Source: Helichrysum umbraculigerum (taxonomy: Eukaryota; Streptophyta; Magnoliopsida; Asterales; Asteraceae). Taken from it: a stretch of 64,000 nt of DNA. The translations under genes and the position numbers were made by a program. Shown piece after piece: positions 50,996-61,273 of this stretch (within the stretch, counting starts at the first letter, position 1; each line of letters starts with the position of its first letter). The notes under the pieces are model-generated. The model was not told the DNA's origin and did no database searches. It saw nothing but the letters and a program-made list of their open reading frames with translations. Location: assembly GCA_949592205.1 (NCBI GenBank), contig CATIUR010000004.1, positions 12,165,501 to 12,229,500 on the forward strand, read 5' to 3'.

Positions 50996-52235
50996 AATAC
51001 CTCCGCCGTCCACTCAGTAGTCTAATATTACTGAGTCTTCTCCACATCTGAGAATACAATGGAATAACACAAGTTAGTTACTTGTCTCAAAATCTATACA
51101 ACATCATTCCAATATTATAAATAACCATATCAAATATATCATATACTATGATAATCATCATAATCATCAAAATTCTCAAGAACACTTAATCACTTTATAA
51201 CTTTTAACTTGAATAATGTTAATCATCATCATTAATCCCTTATAATATAATCATTAACAATACTTATCAATTCTACACTAATAACATCAACATAACATAT
51301 AGATTCTTCAAAATCAACCAAACCCACGAACTTTATTAATGATCATATATCAACTTCATCATTTCTAAGTTAGGCTTAAGTTATCATCATGAATTAAACA
51401 CTAACTAACAACTCTAACACAACAACAAGCTTCAATTTCAAGTTAATCATGCTAATTCCATCAATTACCCAAAACCCATTTTGATTACAACTTATATAAC
51501 ATGATCAATTCACTTCAAGGTTAAATTAAGATTACCAACCATCTTATAAACACTTATTAACACTACCTTAACCAATTTTAAACTCTAATTTCGGATTAAA
51601 GTAATTAACCCATCAAAATCATCATAAACCCTAAGAATCACCATAGATTTATAATCTTAAGCTTGAATCTTGTTAGAAATCAACCATAACAAACTTAACT
51701 AACAACAATTTACACTTTTGAAACCCTAATTTTGGATTTTGATCAAGAACACCAAAACCCCTAAATTCCAGGTTTTAGAAAATGAAGAACACAATATTAT
51801 ACCTTGATTAAGATGATTAGAGAGGCTTGAATTCATGTTTAGAAGCTCCAATTTGATGATTCTTCATGATTTTGTTAAGTGATTTAGGTTTAGATGTGTG
51901 TGTGTGTATTCGTACGTATGTATGTATGTGTGTGGGATAAAAACCGATCCATCCCATATAATATACCATTTAAGTGTTAATTTTCATTCCCCGTATTCAT
52001 TATTGTCTGGAACTTAAAAACCATTTGCGGGGAAATACAATTTTGTTTTACCGTCAACTAAATAAATTTAAAACGAGTATTATTTTACTAACCACAATAA
52101 CTCATTTCGCTAATGGACCTATTAAATTTATAATTATTCACAAGACATTAATTATTTAAAAACACACTTAAATAATTTAATAAATAAAGAAATTACCGAT
52201 TTCGACTAGCCCCAAAACGAGGATGTTACAATTAG

Positions 52236-53328
52236 TCAAACCAAAAGGCATAACCAGGAATTCAAAATGACCATACCTGGTACGAAAATCAGTTTTAGGA
52301 ATATCATGTTCACGAACACGAACTTGATGATAACCTGACCTCAAATCAATTTTAGAATAGAATGAAGATCCCTGCAACTGATCAAACAAATCATATATTC
52401 GAGGCAAAGGGTATTTATTCTTCACTGTTCGTTTATTCAGTTCCCGATAATCAATACACATACGAAACGACCCATCCTTCTTTTTCACAAATAAAACTGG
52501 TGCCCCCCAAGGAGAAGAACTAGGTCTAATGAACCCTTTATCCAACAACTCCTGTATCTGATTCATCATTTCACGTATTTCAGAAGGAGCTAGTCTATAG
52601 GGAGCTTTGGCTACTGGCGACGAACCAGGAACAAGATCAATCTGATATTCAACTTCCCTAACCGGTGGTAAACCAGGCAATTCATCGGGAAACACTTCCA
52701 AATATTCAGAAACAATCGGAACATCAGAAATGGATTTCTTTTCTAATTTGGCATCAATCACATAAGCTAGGTATGGTTCACAGCCTTTAGACAACGACTT
52801 CCTAGCTTTCATCATGGAAATAAGAGGTATACATTCACTATCCCTTTCTCCTAGAGCCACAACGTGTGACTCTTCAGAAATTGGGATCCTAATCAACTTG
52901 TGGTGGCAATCTATACTTGCTTTACAATGACTCAACCAATCCATGACAATAATCACATCAAAACTAGGTATCGGCATCAACAGAAATGAAATTGGAAAAG
53001 TCTGGCCATCTATCACAATATTAGCTCCAGTCACCGAGGTGGTAACAGAAACTAACTTGCCACTAACAATTTCTACTTCAACAGGCTTAGTAATCAAAGT
53101 AGGGTTCAATTTCAACTTATCACAAAAACAAACAGATATAAAAGAGCAGTTAGCTCCAGAATCAAACAAGACACGCGCTGGTACATAGTCTATAAGAAAA
53201 GTACCAGTGATAACATCCTCTGTGTGAACAACCTCATCGACTGTCATCTGAAATGCCCTACTAGCAGCTGGCGGAGGATTCTTCCGCTTTTGACCGGTAG
53301 ATGATGAACTCCCGACCGAAACCGAACC
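52236..53328 (-). pseudogene. gypsy B protease and reverse transcriptase N-terminal part
   Basis: Same frame as gag, after its stop at 53329. Protease VLFDSGANCSFI, the linker WLSHCKASIDCHHKLI, then reverse transcriptase GFIRPSSSPWGAPVLFVKKK, IDLRSGYHQV and LVMPFGLTN, where the LARD insertion cuts it. No stop within this stretch. An internal ATG at 53247 begins MTVDEV, the same place as in gypsy A, but in one frame with gag. Confidence 0.92.
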
Positions 53329-54426
53329 CTATTTCCCCGCCTCCGGACACTGACCAACCCGATGTCCTTCTTTCTTACACGTCCAACACACGAAATTAGG
53401 AAACCTGCAATTCTTGATTTCATGCCCCAATTCACCACATTTGAGACATTTGTTCGTTTGTGGAGTACACGGACCAGAATGTCGTGACTTACAAGAATTA
53501 CACCAATTTGAACCTCCAGAGGAACCACTTTTGCTACCAGACCTCTGACCCTGTCGGTTACCCGACCATCTCTGCTTTCCCTTACCTGAAGAATCACTTT
53601 TTGGCTTCTGAGATGAAGTATCTCTAGCTTGAATACCAGAACCTCTCATGTCACTATCAACAGAACGTGCAAGGTTAAAAGCTTGAGATAAAGTACTTGC
53701 CAATCTCACAATGGTACGATAATTAGAAGGTAAAGCATCCACAAACTGTTCAATTCGAGTTTTCTCATTTGGGACCCACTGCTGAACAAACCGCAGCTTC
53801 TCAGAAAACTGTGCTATCAACTCATCAATTGTCATCTTATCAGTCAACTGTAAGGTCACAAACTCTCGTCTGATTCTAGCGATATCAAAGTCTGAACAAT
53901 ACTGATTATAAACAGCTTGATGAAAATCGGGCCATCGAATAGCTTTCTTTTGTTGTTGAGTCAAGTGCCCTGTGATCGAATCCCACCAAACCATGGCTTC
54001 ATCTTTCATACATTGAACTGCATATGGAACTTTAGATTCTTCTTCACAATGTGTTACATCAAATTTTCTTTCCATATCCCTCAACCAGTTTAAAGTCACA
54101 GATGGATTTGTACTACCGCTAAACTCCGGTGGTTTACTTGCCATAAACGTTTTAAAAGAACACATTTTACTCGACTGTAAAGGAGTAACAGTACCAAACA
54201 CAGGTATTTGTTGCTGAGATGAAGTAGCTTCAGTTCGTCTCTTAAATTCTCTGAGATTAATCACCTCATCTTCTAATTCGTGCATATAATCATCTCTGTT
54301 TGATTCTCCAACAACAGGAACAGATGTACCATCATGACCAGGTTGTTCACCAGGAATTTGCAAAGTAGGAACATCGGATCTTGAGGCATTGTTAGGGTTG
54401 GCGGTCGTTTGCTCGTTATCTGCCAT
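53329..54426 (-). pseudogene. gypsy B gag
   Basis: MADNEQTT start at 54426 (an earlier in-frame ATG is at 54441). Gag domain FKTFMASKPPEFSG, MVWWDSITGHLT, FSEKLRFVQQWVP; a Ser/Gly/Lys-rich stretch; then three zinc-knuckle-like units: CNSCKSRHSGPC, CLKCGELGHEIKNC and CWTCKKEGHRVGQC. It ends with TAG at 53329-53331, after which protease follows in the same frame. Gypsy A lacks this stop, so it is more likely a mutation than a programmed gag stop. Confidence 0.9.
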
Positions 54427-54586
54427 ATCTGTAATCATCACAACAACTCAACAATTGTTAATCGTTAGCACCTAACTACTAACAGATTCACAACAAATGC
54501 TAAATCCCTTTCCCAAGAATGTTTGACTTATCACGCTCCAGAATTGGGATTGAACACTTTACAATGTTCAATTAGCCCAAAACTAT

Positions 54587-54598
54587 GCTCTGATACCA
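54587..54598 (-). other. gypsy B primer binding site
   Basis: Minus strand TGGTATCAGAGC, initiator Met tRNA, three bases from the 5' LTR. Confidence 0.85.
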
Positions 54599-54601
54599 AC
54601 T

Positions 54602-56484
54602 TATAACACCCCTCATTCGAAACAACAATATTATATTATTAACACGGAAGCGTATAATTTAAAACCTCTGAAAACACTGTACATTAAGATAATGTACATA
54701 CATAGTTTAGATATCAAACGCACACCAAATGAAAACTATTAAACAACTACATCAAACGGGGTATTATATTATTTCAAACTTTAGTTTCAGTACAAAACAT
54801 ATCAGAGTAGCACGGTAAGTCAAACTTTCCCTGCTCCATGAGCATCACTGTCCTGCAACCCACATCCCCAAAACATAACCTGCAGGAAGTAAATTGAGGG
54901 ATTAGCACAAAGCTAAGTGAATGAATTCATCACACACAATTCAACTTAGCATAACTACCTGTTTACATCAAACAACCGTAAACATATGATTCAACCAGTC
55001 AACAATATAGTAATGAGGATCGGTGGCTCTGGGGAATACCATAATACCCGGGTGGCTCCCCAAGAACACTTAACCAACCATATCCGTATGGCCATAACGG
55101 ACGAGACCGATAGCTAACAGTTATTATAATCAAACACAGGTACTACACACAACAAATGAATCAAGTTCCTGTGTAATTCATATAATAACCAAATTAGCTC
55201 AACCAACCAGTTCAACCTGTTGACCTCATTAACAACTGATGCCCGAAGGCCACACATAGCACGTAGATTTATAAGCAACAATGAATATTAAATACAACTA
55301 CAACATATCTACGTTTACTTGTTGTAACCAAACAGTTACAACTAAATCAAATGGTGAGTTCCGAATCCACTCACCAATACCTCTGTCGTCTCAACCTCAG
55401 ATTCCAAGTGTCACTTATCTTTTGAAGAATCTGAGAATCAATAATCAAATATAAGTTAGTAACAACGTTATTAAAATCATAACTCATATTCGAATACAAC
55501 ATATATTATTACATTTCACAACATGTATAATACAATCATTATGGGCACATTTGTTAGATATATCAACAAACCTAACAAGTAACACTAATACATTAGTAAT
55601 TCAATAATGTTTGTACAAAAAATCAAATTTTCTGCATTAAGGGGGAATCCGCCGGATTCCCATTGAATCCGCCGGATTCAAAGGTGTTTTCAGACCCAAC
55701 TTTGGACCAGGGCTTCAAATACGAATCCGGTTGATGAATCCGCCGGATTTAAACCGTTTTGACCGGATTCCGAACCCCATTGACCTGATGAATCCGCCGG
55801 ATTCATTAGGAATCCGCCGGATTCCTTGTGTTCGTCAGTCCTGTGCAGATCGTATAGAACTCAACCCAGAAAACTAAACCCACAAACCAAATAACCACAG
55901 GTTCGATTCCAGCATCATGTTACAGATTATATATCATCACATATGTAAATTATAACATGTCTAACACATCAATTTAACATCACATAACTCATACAACTAT
56001 GAATTTGATCCAAGAACTCATAATTCATAAAAATACTTACAATTCAAAGATTTCAAGATGATTATGATGAAGTTAAGCTTAGAATCTCAATTCCAATAGC
56101 TTGATTTCAGATTGTAAATTGATGTTCTTGTTCTTAGGGTTTTAGGTTTCTAGTTTCTAAAAAAGGAAAGTGAAGTAAACTTTCCTAAAAGGGAAGGTTT
56201 TTATAATAGGTCGGCTAAGACTTTTACACCGACCCGTATCCACTTAAAACTAGTCCCCTTTTAATCTATTGCATGGAACCTAAAAACCGTTTGCGAGAAA
56301 CTTATTTTTATTTTACCGTCAACTATAGTAAATTACAACAAACAACAATTTACTATTCACAATAAGTTCTGAGACTTATTTAACTAAGTTTCGCAATAAA
56401 CAAATAATATCGAATAATTTCTAACACCATTAAATATAACAATTTAAAATTAGAAATTACTGGACCCGAAGAGAGGATGTTACA
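54602..56484 (-). repeat. gypsy B 5' LTR (1,883 bp)
   Basis: Same length as 37343-39225. GAATCCGCCGGATTC cluster at 55645-55825. Confidence 0.93.
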
Positions 56485-56489
56485 ATATG

Positions 56490-57003
56490 AGTTGCTATAT
56501 GATGATATGTGATATCAATGGATGTAGTAAACTGAGTAATATGTTAAGTTTGTGATTTGAGTAGTAAGATTCGGGGCTGGATTTTTGGTCTGATGAGAAT
56601 CGCTGGAAGATGGATAGTACCCGGCGGGTACTATCCTTACCTGGCGGGTAGTGTACCCAATTTTAGAACCCGACTGGTAAACAAGCTACCCGGCGGCTCC
56701 TGTAGGCTTTAAAACTAGTTATGGTTCTGTTACCACCACTCTACTTCTTGCAGGTTATGTTTTGCTATGTTTTGAGCAAGAAGGTTTGGTTTGAAGGAAT
56801 GTTTGACGATGGTGCACTCTGATAATGTTTTAAACTTATGTTGTGCTATGTTTTGAAAGGTTCTATAACACCCAGTTGCTGTATAATGTTTAATACACTG
56901 TAATTTTGTTATGTATTGGTTATGTCATGTAAATTAATAATATGAGGATTCGCGCTTCCGATTATAAAAAAAAAATATATGGCTTCAAATGAGGGGTGTT
57001 ATA
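56490..57003 (+). repeat. gypsy A 3' LTR, second part, with internal deletion
   Basis: Continues the LTR after the ATATG duplication and ends GGGGTGTTATA. Compared with the 5' LTR it lacks about 794 bases, joined at GTTACCACCA|CTCTACTT with a shared CCA. It keeps the first few CCGGCGG modules (56617-56700). Confidence 0.9.
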
Positions 57004-57548
57004 ATCAAGATATTATAAAATACTTTTTTCTTTTATGAATTACCCAATAACTTTTAGGCATGATTTAGTATCAGAAAATTCAAATCAATCATGCAAATTA
57101 ATTTGATTTACTGTTCATCAATTGGTGTATGAGTGGATCTCTACAGCCAACTGTGATACATATATGCACGAGTTTGTAAAATTTGCCATCTCTGTTCACA
57201 TACCATTGCTGACCAAACTTCCAACAATTACACAAAAGCAGGAACACATATATACATACAATCACACCATATTCATATTTATAAGAAAAATTCTTATAAA
57301 GTTGAAAACTTGATTAGTATAACCACATACCTACAACCAAAGATCTCTTTTTTCGGAATTGCTTCATACGAAATCAACACACCATTGACTCAAACTTTTT
57401 ATCAAACACTTGGTGGGTGTGTGCTTAAATATGAAAGAAAAGAAGTAATGAATGACAGAAGTTCTTGCAGATTATTTTAGCCCATAATGGATTACTTACA
57501 CTTAACTAAATTAGATATCAAAACGAAAACTAAACTAAATATACTTAC
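57004..57548 (-). other. intron side of the nest, no coding seen
   Basis: AT-rich DNA between the right flank ATCAA of gypsy A and the donor of the exon at 57549. If gene X is continuous, this and 6585-6801 are the two ends of one intron that was about 760 bp before insertion. Confidence 0.5.
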
Positions 57549-59271
57549 AGGTGTCATGACTCTATTTATTCTCAAAAATCCCCGTACACGAGTGTCCGAA
57601 AGATTGTTAAATGACACAGGCAATGATCTTTCAGCAGCACATGATTTGTCATGGTGAGATCTTGCAGAAGCATAATCATCTTCCCAGGTACATGGAAATC
57701 CGCAAAGGAAAACATCACAAACCTGTTCATAACCATCAAAATACGAATTACAACAAGAAGTTTTCTACATCACTGGGCACTCTATAAAGGGAAAATTACA
57801 CTTCTGCTCGTATGTATCAAATCACACTAAAAAATAAATCTGTTTTACGAATAAAACTTCTCAAAAGTTGCTATTGTAAGTGCCCATTGACCTCTTACTC
57901 AGGTGACCAGATTTTTTTAAGACAAGTCAGCCATATACATTGTCACGTTCTCTGCCTTGTCATCTAAGTGGTGCCACGTCATCAGTTTACATGTTATAGG
58001 AGGTAAATCCATATGTGAGCAAGTTTTGGAAGTTTAATACATTATTACATATATAAAAAACTACAATAGCAAAAACAAAAAAGTTAAATGTTTTTGGTGT
58101 TAAATCAACCCCAATATACAAGTATAATTGATAACAGGTCAAATGAGCTAAATATGAAAACAGAGGCACTAAACATATATTCTAAGGCTTAGAATGTCCA
58201 AAGTCATTACATTAAAAAAAATTATCATAATAAAGTTTCTGCAATCTTATGTATTTACCTGAGATGAGAAGCCATAAGATAGTGTGCGTGACTTATTTAA
58301 GAAACCGCTAATAGTGATTATGATGCCATTGACTGCTTCAAGAGTGTTGTTATCCAGCCTCTTAGCAATTGATGCTGAATCAAATACTTGAATTTCCTTA
58401 TCGTTTTCAAGTTGTTTGTTATTGTACCTCGATGCGGACCCTAAAAGTCACATTCCTCGTGATCCTGATGTCCTATTGTCATATAAAATTAGATACTTAT
58501 AGTACTATAACAACATTTTTCCAAAACATATTATTTCATCAGTGCATAATATTGGATGATCAATATAAAAAATAATCAATAAAAGCATGATAAACAAATG
58601 GTTATTACTCTCCGTTAGCTACTGCTAGTGATCATCATATTGCTACGGGTTTATAATCTGATTATCACCAATGAACAAATTCAGTAATCAATTCAAGACG
58701 CGTGTGTTAATGTGCAACAGCTAAGACCTCATTTTATTAGAGCAATTCCAAATTTTATTCATGCATTGAATCAAACACTTGGTGTGCAAGTAAAATTTTG
58801 CGTACACCAAACAAAATATTAATAAAACTCATATTACAAAAATCAAAACCATAACACAATCCAACAAATCAGCCATCTTTATATATAAGAATTCATATTG
58901 AAATAGCACAATATAGTAAATCAGCCATGTTTACCACAAACATCTGGTGTGCTTCAGAAAAAACCTTTATCCCTATATTTTTATACGGCCTTCCAGTACT
59001 TTTCATTGGTATATAGGTTAGGAGAAATTGAATGAACTGAATTTAAGAACAGCCTATTGCATTAGTTTGTTCAATTTAGGGTTTTAGATGCTAGAAGATG
59101 ATTGTTTGGAACGCAAAATCAAAATTGATTACTAAGGAAATCATTGAAATAAAAGCAAAATCAAAGAAATAGTGGACTGAATTAATGGGGAAATCAAGTA
59201 AAATATGTACCATATGAATATAAATCAATCGAAGGAAGCACAAGGAAGGTATTAGCAGTACTTGAATTCAT
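57549..59271 (-). CDS. gene X, 5' part: three exons of an unrecognised protein
   Basis: Minus-strand exons 59211-59271, 58259-58440 and 57549-57722 have GT-AG borders and fitting phases (61, 182 and 174 nt, the last two joining in phase 0). They start with MNSSTANTFLVLPSIDLYSY and include KRLDNNTLEAVNGIIITISG, VCDVFLCGFPCTWEDDYAS, ARSHHDKSCAAERSLPVSFN and LSDTRVRGFLRINRVMTP. No family recognised; there are several cysteines and no clear membrane segment. The ATG at 59271 is the first in frame, but an upstream exon cannot be excluded. The exon ends in phase 0 and fits 6548-6584 on the other side of the nest, which would give a seven-exon frame of about 247 codons interrupted by a 51-kb intron. 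Confidence 0.5.
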
Positions 59272-59533
59272 CTTTTTGTAAGAAGCCTAGTGATTAAATA
59301 ATCTTCCAAAACAGCGTTAATCATCCATGACAGAGGACACTCGATTTTTGTTTGGAAAAGAGTTAGAAGTAGATGAAGATGACACATACATGATTTTAGC
59401 AGATTTGGAATTGAAAAATTAAGTCCGCTATGAATTTTCCCAGGATGATTTAGATGATACAGATGAAGTTGGGGCTATCAATTTTGATCCGTAAATTAGA
59501 GAGGCCGCCCTTTTTTTATGTTAGAGGGGTAAT

Positions 59534-60263
59534 TGTTGGAATAGTGTCCAAGGTCATAACTAATTAGTAAGACTATCGTTAAAAGTGGAGTCTTTTTTGG
59601 GTCGCCCTCAATGAACAGTAAGAGAAATAAACGAGATATAATTAATTATTGGATTAATAGAACATTCTGGAAAGTGCATTTAACCGCCGGCTGGAAGGTT
59701 TAGTCGGCGGCTGAAGTCAAAACTGGGTAAGGTGGTGGAACGTGTTTTAATCTGAGCAAGAATCAAGTTTGGCCGCCGGCTGAAAGCTTTAGCCGGCGGT
59801 TGAAGGACGAAAACATCTTGTCCCACATCGTCCAGGGGATGAAACCCTGGGCCTCCTCCCCTATAAATAGGGGCCTACCCTTAGCTTTCTAGGTACACCT
59901 TTGAATTGAATAGTTTTCAATTCTTCTTCTCTCTTTCTTACTCCTTCTCCTTGTAAGAGTTTTACGACCTAGAGTCGTGACCATAGGAGACTTGGGAATT
60001 TCTCTTGGCTCGTGGGTGTGAAGCATTAGAGGTGTTCTGGTTTGGGCACTCGCCTCCAAAGCAAGAAGGTTCTGCAAGGTGGTCTACGCGTGAGAAATTG
60101 GTTTTCTCAAAGGTTAGTAATTTCTTATTTATCTTATTTATTTTATTGCTTTTATTTATTCAAGTTAAGATCCTTAGGATTTAGTTTCCTAATTGCATTA
60201 GATTAATTTTTGTTATAATTCCGCTGCGTATATTAATCTAATTAGGGAATAGAAAACCCAACA
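59534..60263 (+). mobile_element. solo LTR of the copia family (730 bp)
   Basis: TGTTGGAATAGTGTCC...AACCCAACA, with perfect GTAAT duplications at 59529-59533 and 60264-60268. Clearly the same family as the LTRs of the copia at 12668, but with a different palindromic patch (AACCGCCGGCTGG, TAGCCGGCGGTTG; 59681-59804). A CTATAAATAGGGG box is kept at about 59860-59873. It lies 263 bases upstream of the gene X start codon, pointing away from it. Confidence 0.93.
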
Positions 60264-60413
60264 GTAATCATGTAATTAAATGATAAACCTAATGATATAT
60301 TGGCTAATCAAATAGAAGCTTAGTTATAATTTGGCAAAACTAATACATACATGATTACATAATCAGTCCCTCTTTTAATATATAAGAGAGATTATTTTTT
60401 TATTATATTATTA

Positions 60414-60439
60414 CTAGTTTATAACCCGCGAATTCGCGG
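60414..60439 (-). other. Helitron-like 3' terminus
   Basis: On the minus strand the palindrome CCGCGAATTCGCGG is followed by GTTATAAA and CTAG, then T. Helitron 3' ends have a GC-rich hairpin about ten bases before CTRR and insert before T. No matching 5' TC start was found. Confidence 0.45.
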
Positions 60440-60879
60440 ACTAGCTCATGATTATTATGTTTATATAACTTTAAATTAACTAATCAATTAAGTATTTGAT
60501 ATTATATAATGACTTGTTTTTTATGAAGCAATTATAAATGAAATAATTAATATTCTTAAGAGATATCAAAGTCATAAAATTTAGAATATACATGAAATTT
60601 CATAATTAGCACAACTTGATACCATGCATAAATTTGATAACGACTATTCATTATCATAATATGAAATTCCATAATTAGCATGTGATCTCCACCACTCATT
60701 AAAACAATATACAAATATTCATTATTGTATATTGGATGATTTGTATATTGGATGTTTTGTAATAGTAATCATTATCGAAAATTTGTTATAATTATAATAA
60801 AAAGTTAGCATGTAATAATAATAATCATTATCAATTATCAAATTTATTATAATATATTGTTAACATGTAGTAATAATAA

Positions 60880-61165
60880 GGTTTTATTGTTTCGTTATGT
60901 ATTAAATTTTACACTTTTTACTATTGTATGTGACATGCTTTCATTTGTTCTACGTTGAACTTGTAAATATGGTCTATTGTATGTATTACTTCCTTTTTGG
61001 GTAAGATCAAAAATGAAACTTTTCTATTTGGGCCTTACCAAAAAGGAAATTATATATACAATAGATCATATTTACAAGTTCAATACATACAATAGCAGTT
61101 TTCAAAGTTCGACTCATACAATTATAAACCGTGTAAAGTTTAATACATAACGAAACAATTAACCC
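60880..61165. mobile_element. fold-back MITE, Mutator-like (286 bp)
   Basis: Long inverted arms (about 120 bp) begin GGTTTTATTGTTTCGTTATG and end CATAACGAAACAATTAACCC, with a ~30-base loop near 61010. The 9-base flanks TAATAATAA at 60871-60879 and 61166-61174 match, the length typical of Mutator-like elements; being low complexity, they are weaker evidence. No coding sequence. Confidence 0.7.
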
Positions 61166-61273
61166 TAATAATAAGCACCTAACTTAAGTAGTTACTAACT
61201 TGGAAATAAAATATAATTTTAACAAAATTAACGTATTTATGAGAAAATGGTTTGAGAAAATATTAAAGGTTTC

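Larger units (their letters stand above)
41599..52230 (-). mobile_element. LARD-type non-autonomous LTR element inside gypsy B
   Basis: Perfect ATTAG duplications at 41594-41598 and 52231-52235, within the reverse transcriptase codons of gypsy B. LTRs of 2,070 bp (41599-43668) and 2,069 bp (47688-52230 after removing a 2.47-kb insertion). Ends TGTAACATC...GGGTGTTATA and the polypurine tract AAGGAGGAGAGATT (43669-43686) resemble gypsy A/B. The initiator-Met primer binding site TGGTATCAGAGC is at 47673-47684. The 4-kb interior has no gag or pol. It probably depends on a gypsy A/B-like helper. Confidence 0.88.
47688..52230 (-). repeat. LARD 5' LTR, interrupted
   Basis: Partner of 41599-43668. 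Split by the element at 48527-50995 at the AATAC site; 2,069 bp when that insertion and one AATAC copy are removed. Confidence 0.9.
37343..56484 (-). mobile_element. gypsy B: second copy of the gypsy A superfamily, minus strand, itself nested
   Basis: Perfect ATATG duplications at 37338-37342 and 56485-56489. Both LTRs are 1,883 bp, with about 18 differences by eye (near 1 percent). LTR ends equal those of gypsy A (TGTAACATCC...GGGTGTTATA) and the proteins are closely alike, but the LTR middle has diverged. Without the LARD insertion it is about 8.5 kb. gag-pol is one frame with stops at 53329-53331, 41129-41131 and 40274-40276. Confidence 0.93.
6802..57003 (+). mobile_element. gypsy A: outer Ty3/gypsy chromovirus-type LTR element, nested and broken
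   Basis: Outer element of the nest. LTRs begin TGTAACATCC and end GGGTGTTATA. Near-matching duplications flank it: ATCAG (6797-6801) and ATCAA (57004-57008), 4 of 5 bases. Gene order is gag, protease, reverse transcriptase, RNase H, integrase, and a chromodomain-like end, as in the Tekay/Del-like chromoviruses. Removing insertions leaves about 7.7 kb. It holds five direct insertions (8619-11229, 12668-20076, 21987-24406, 25341-36080, 37343-56484). The coding frame has many stops and frameshifts. LTR copies differ by roughly 2 percent by eye. It lies between exons that may belong to one gene. Confidence 0.9.
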
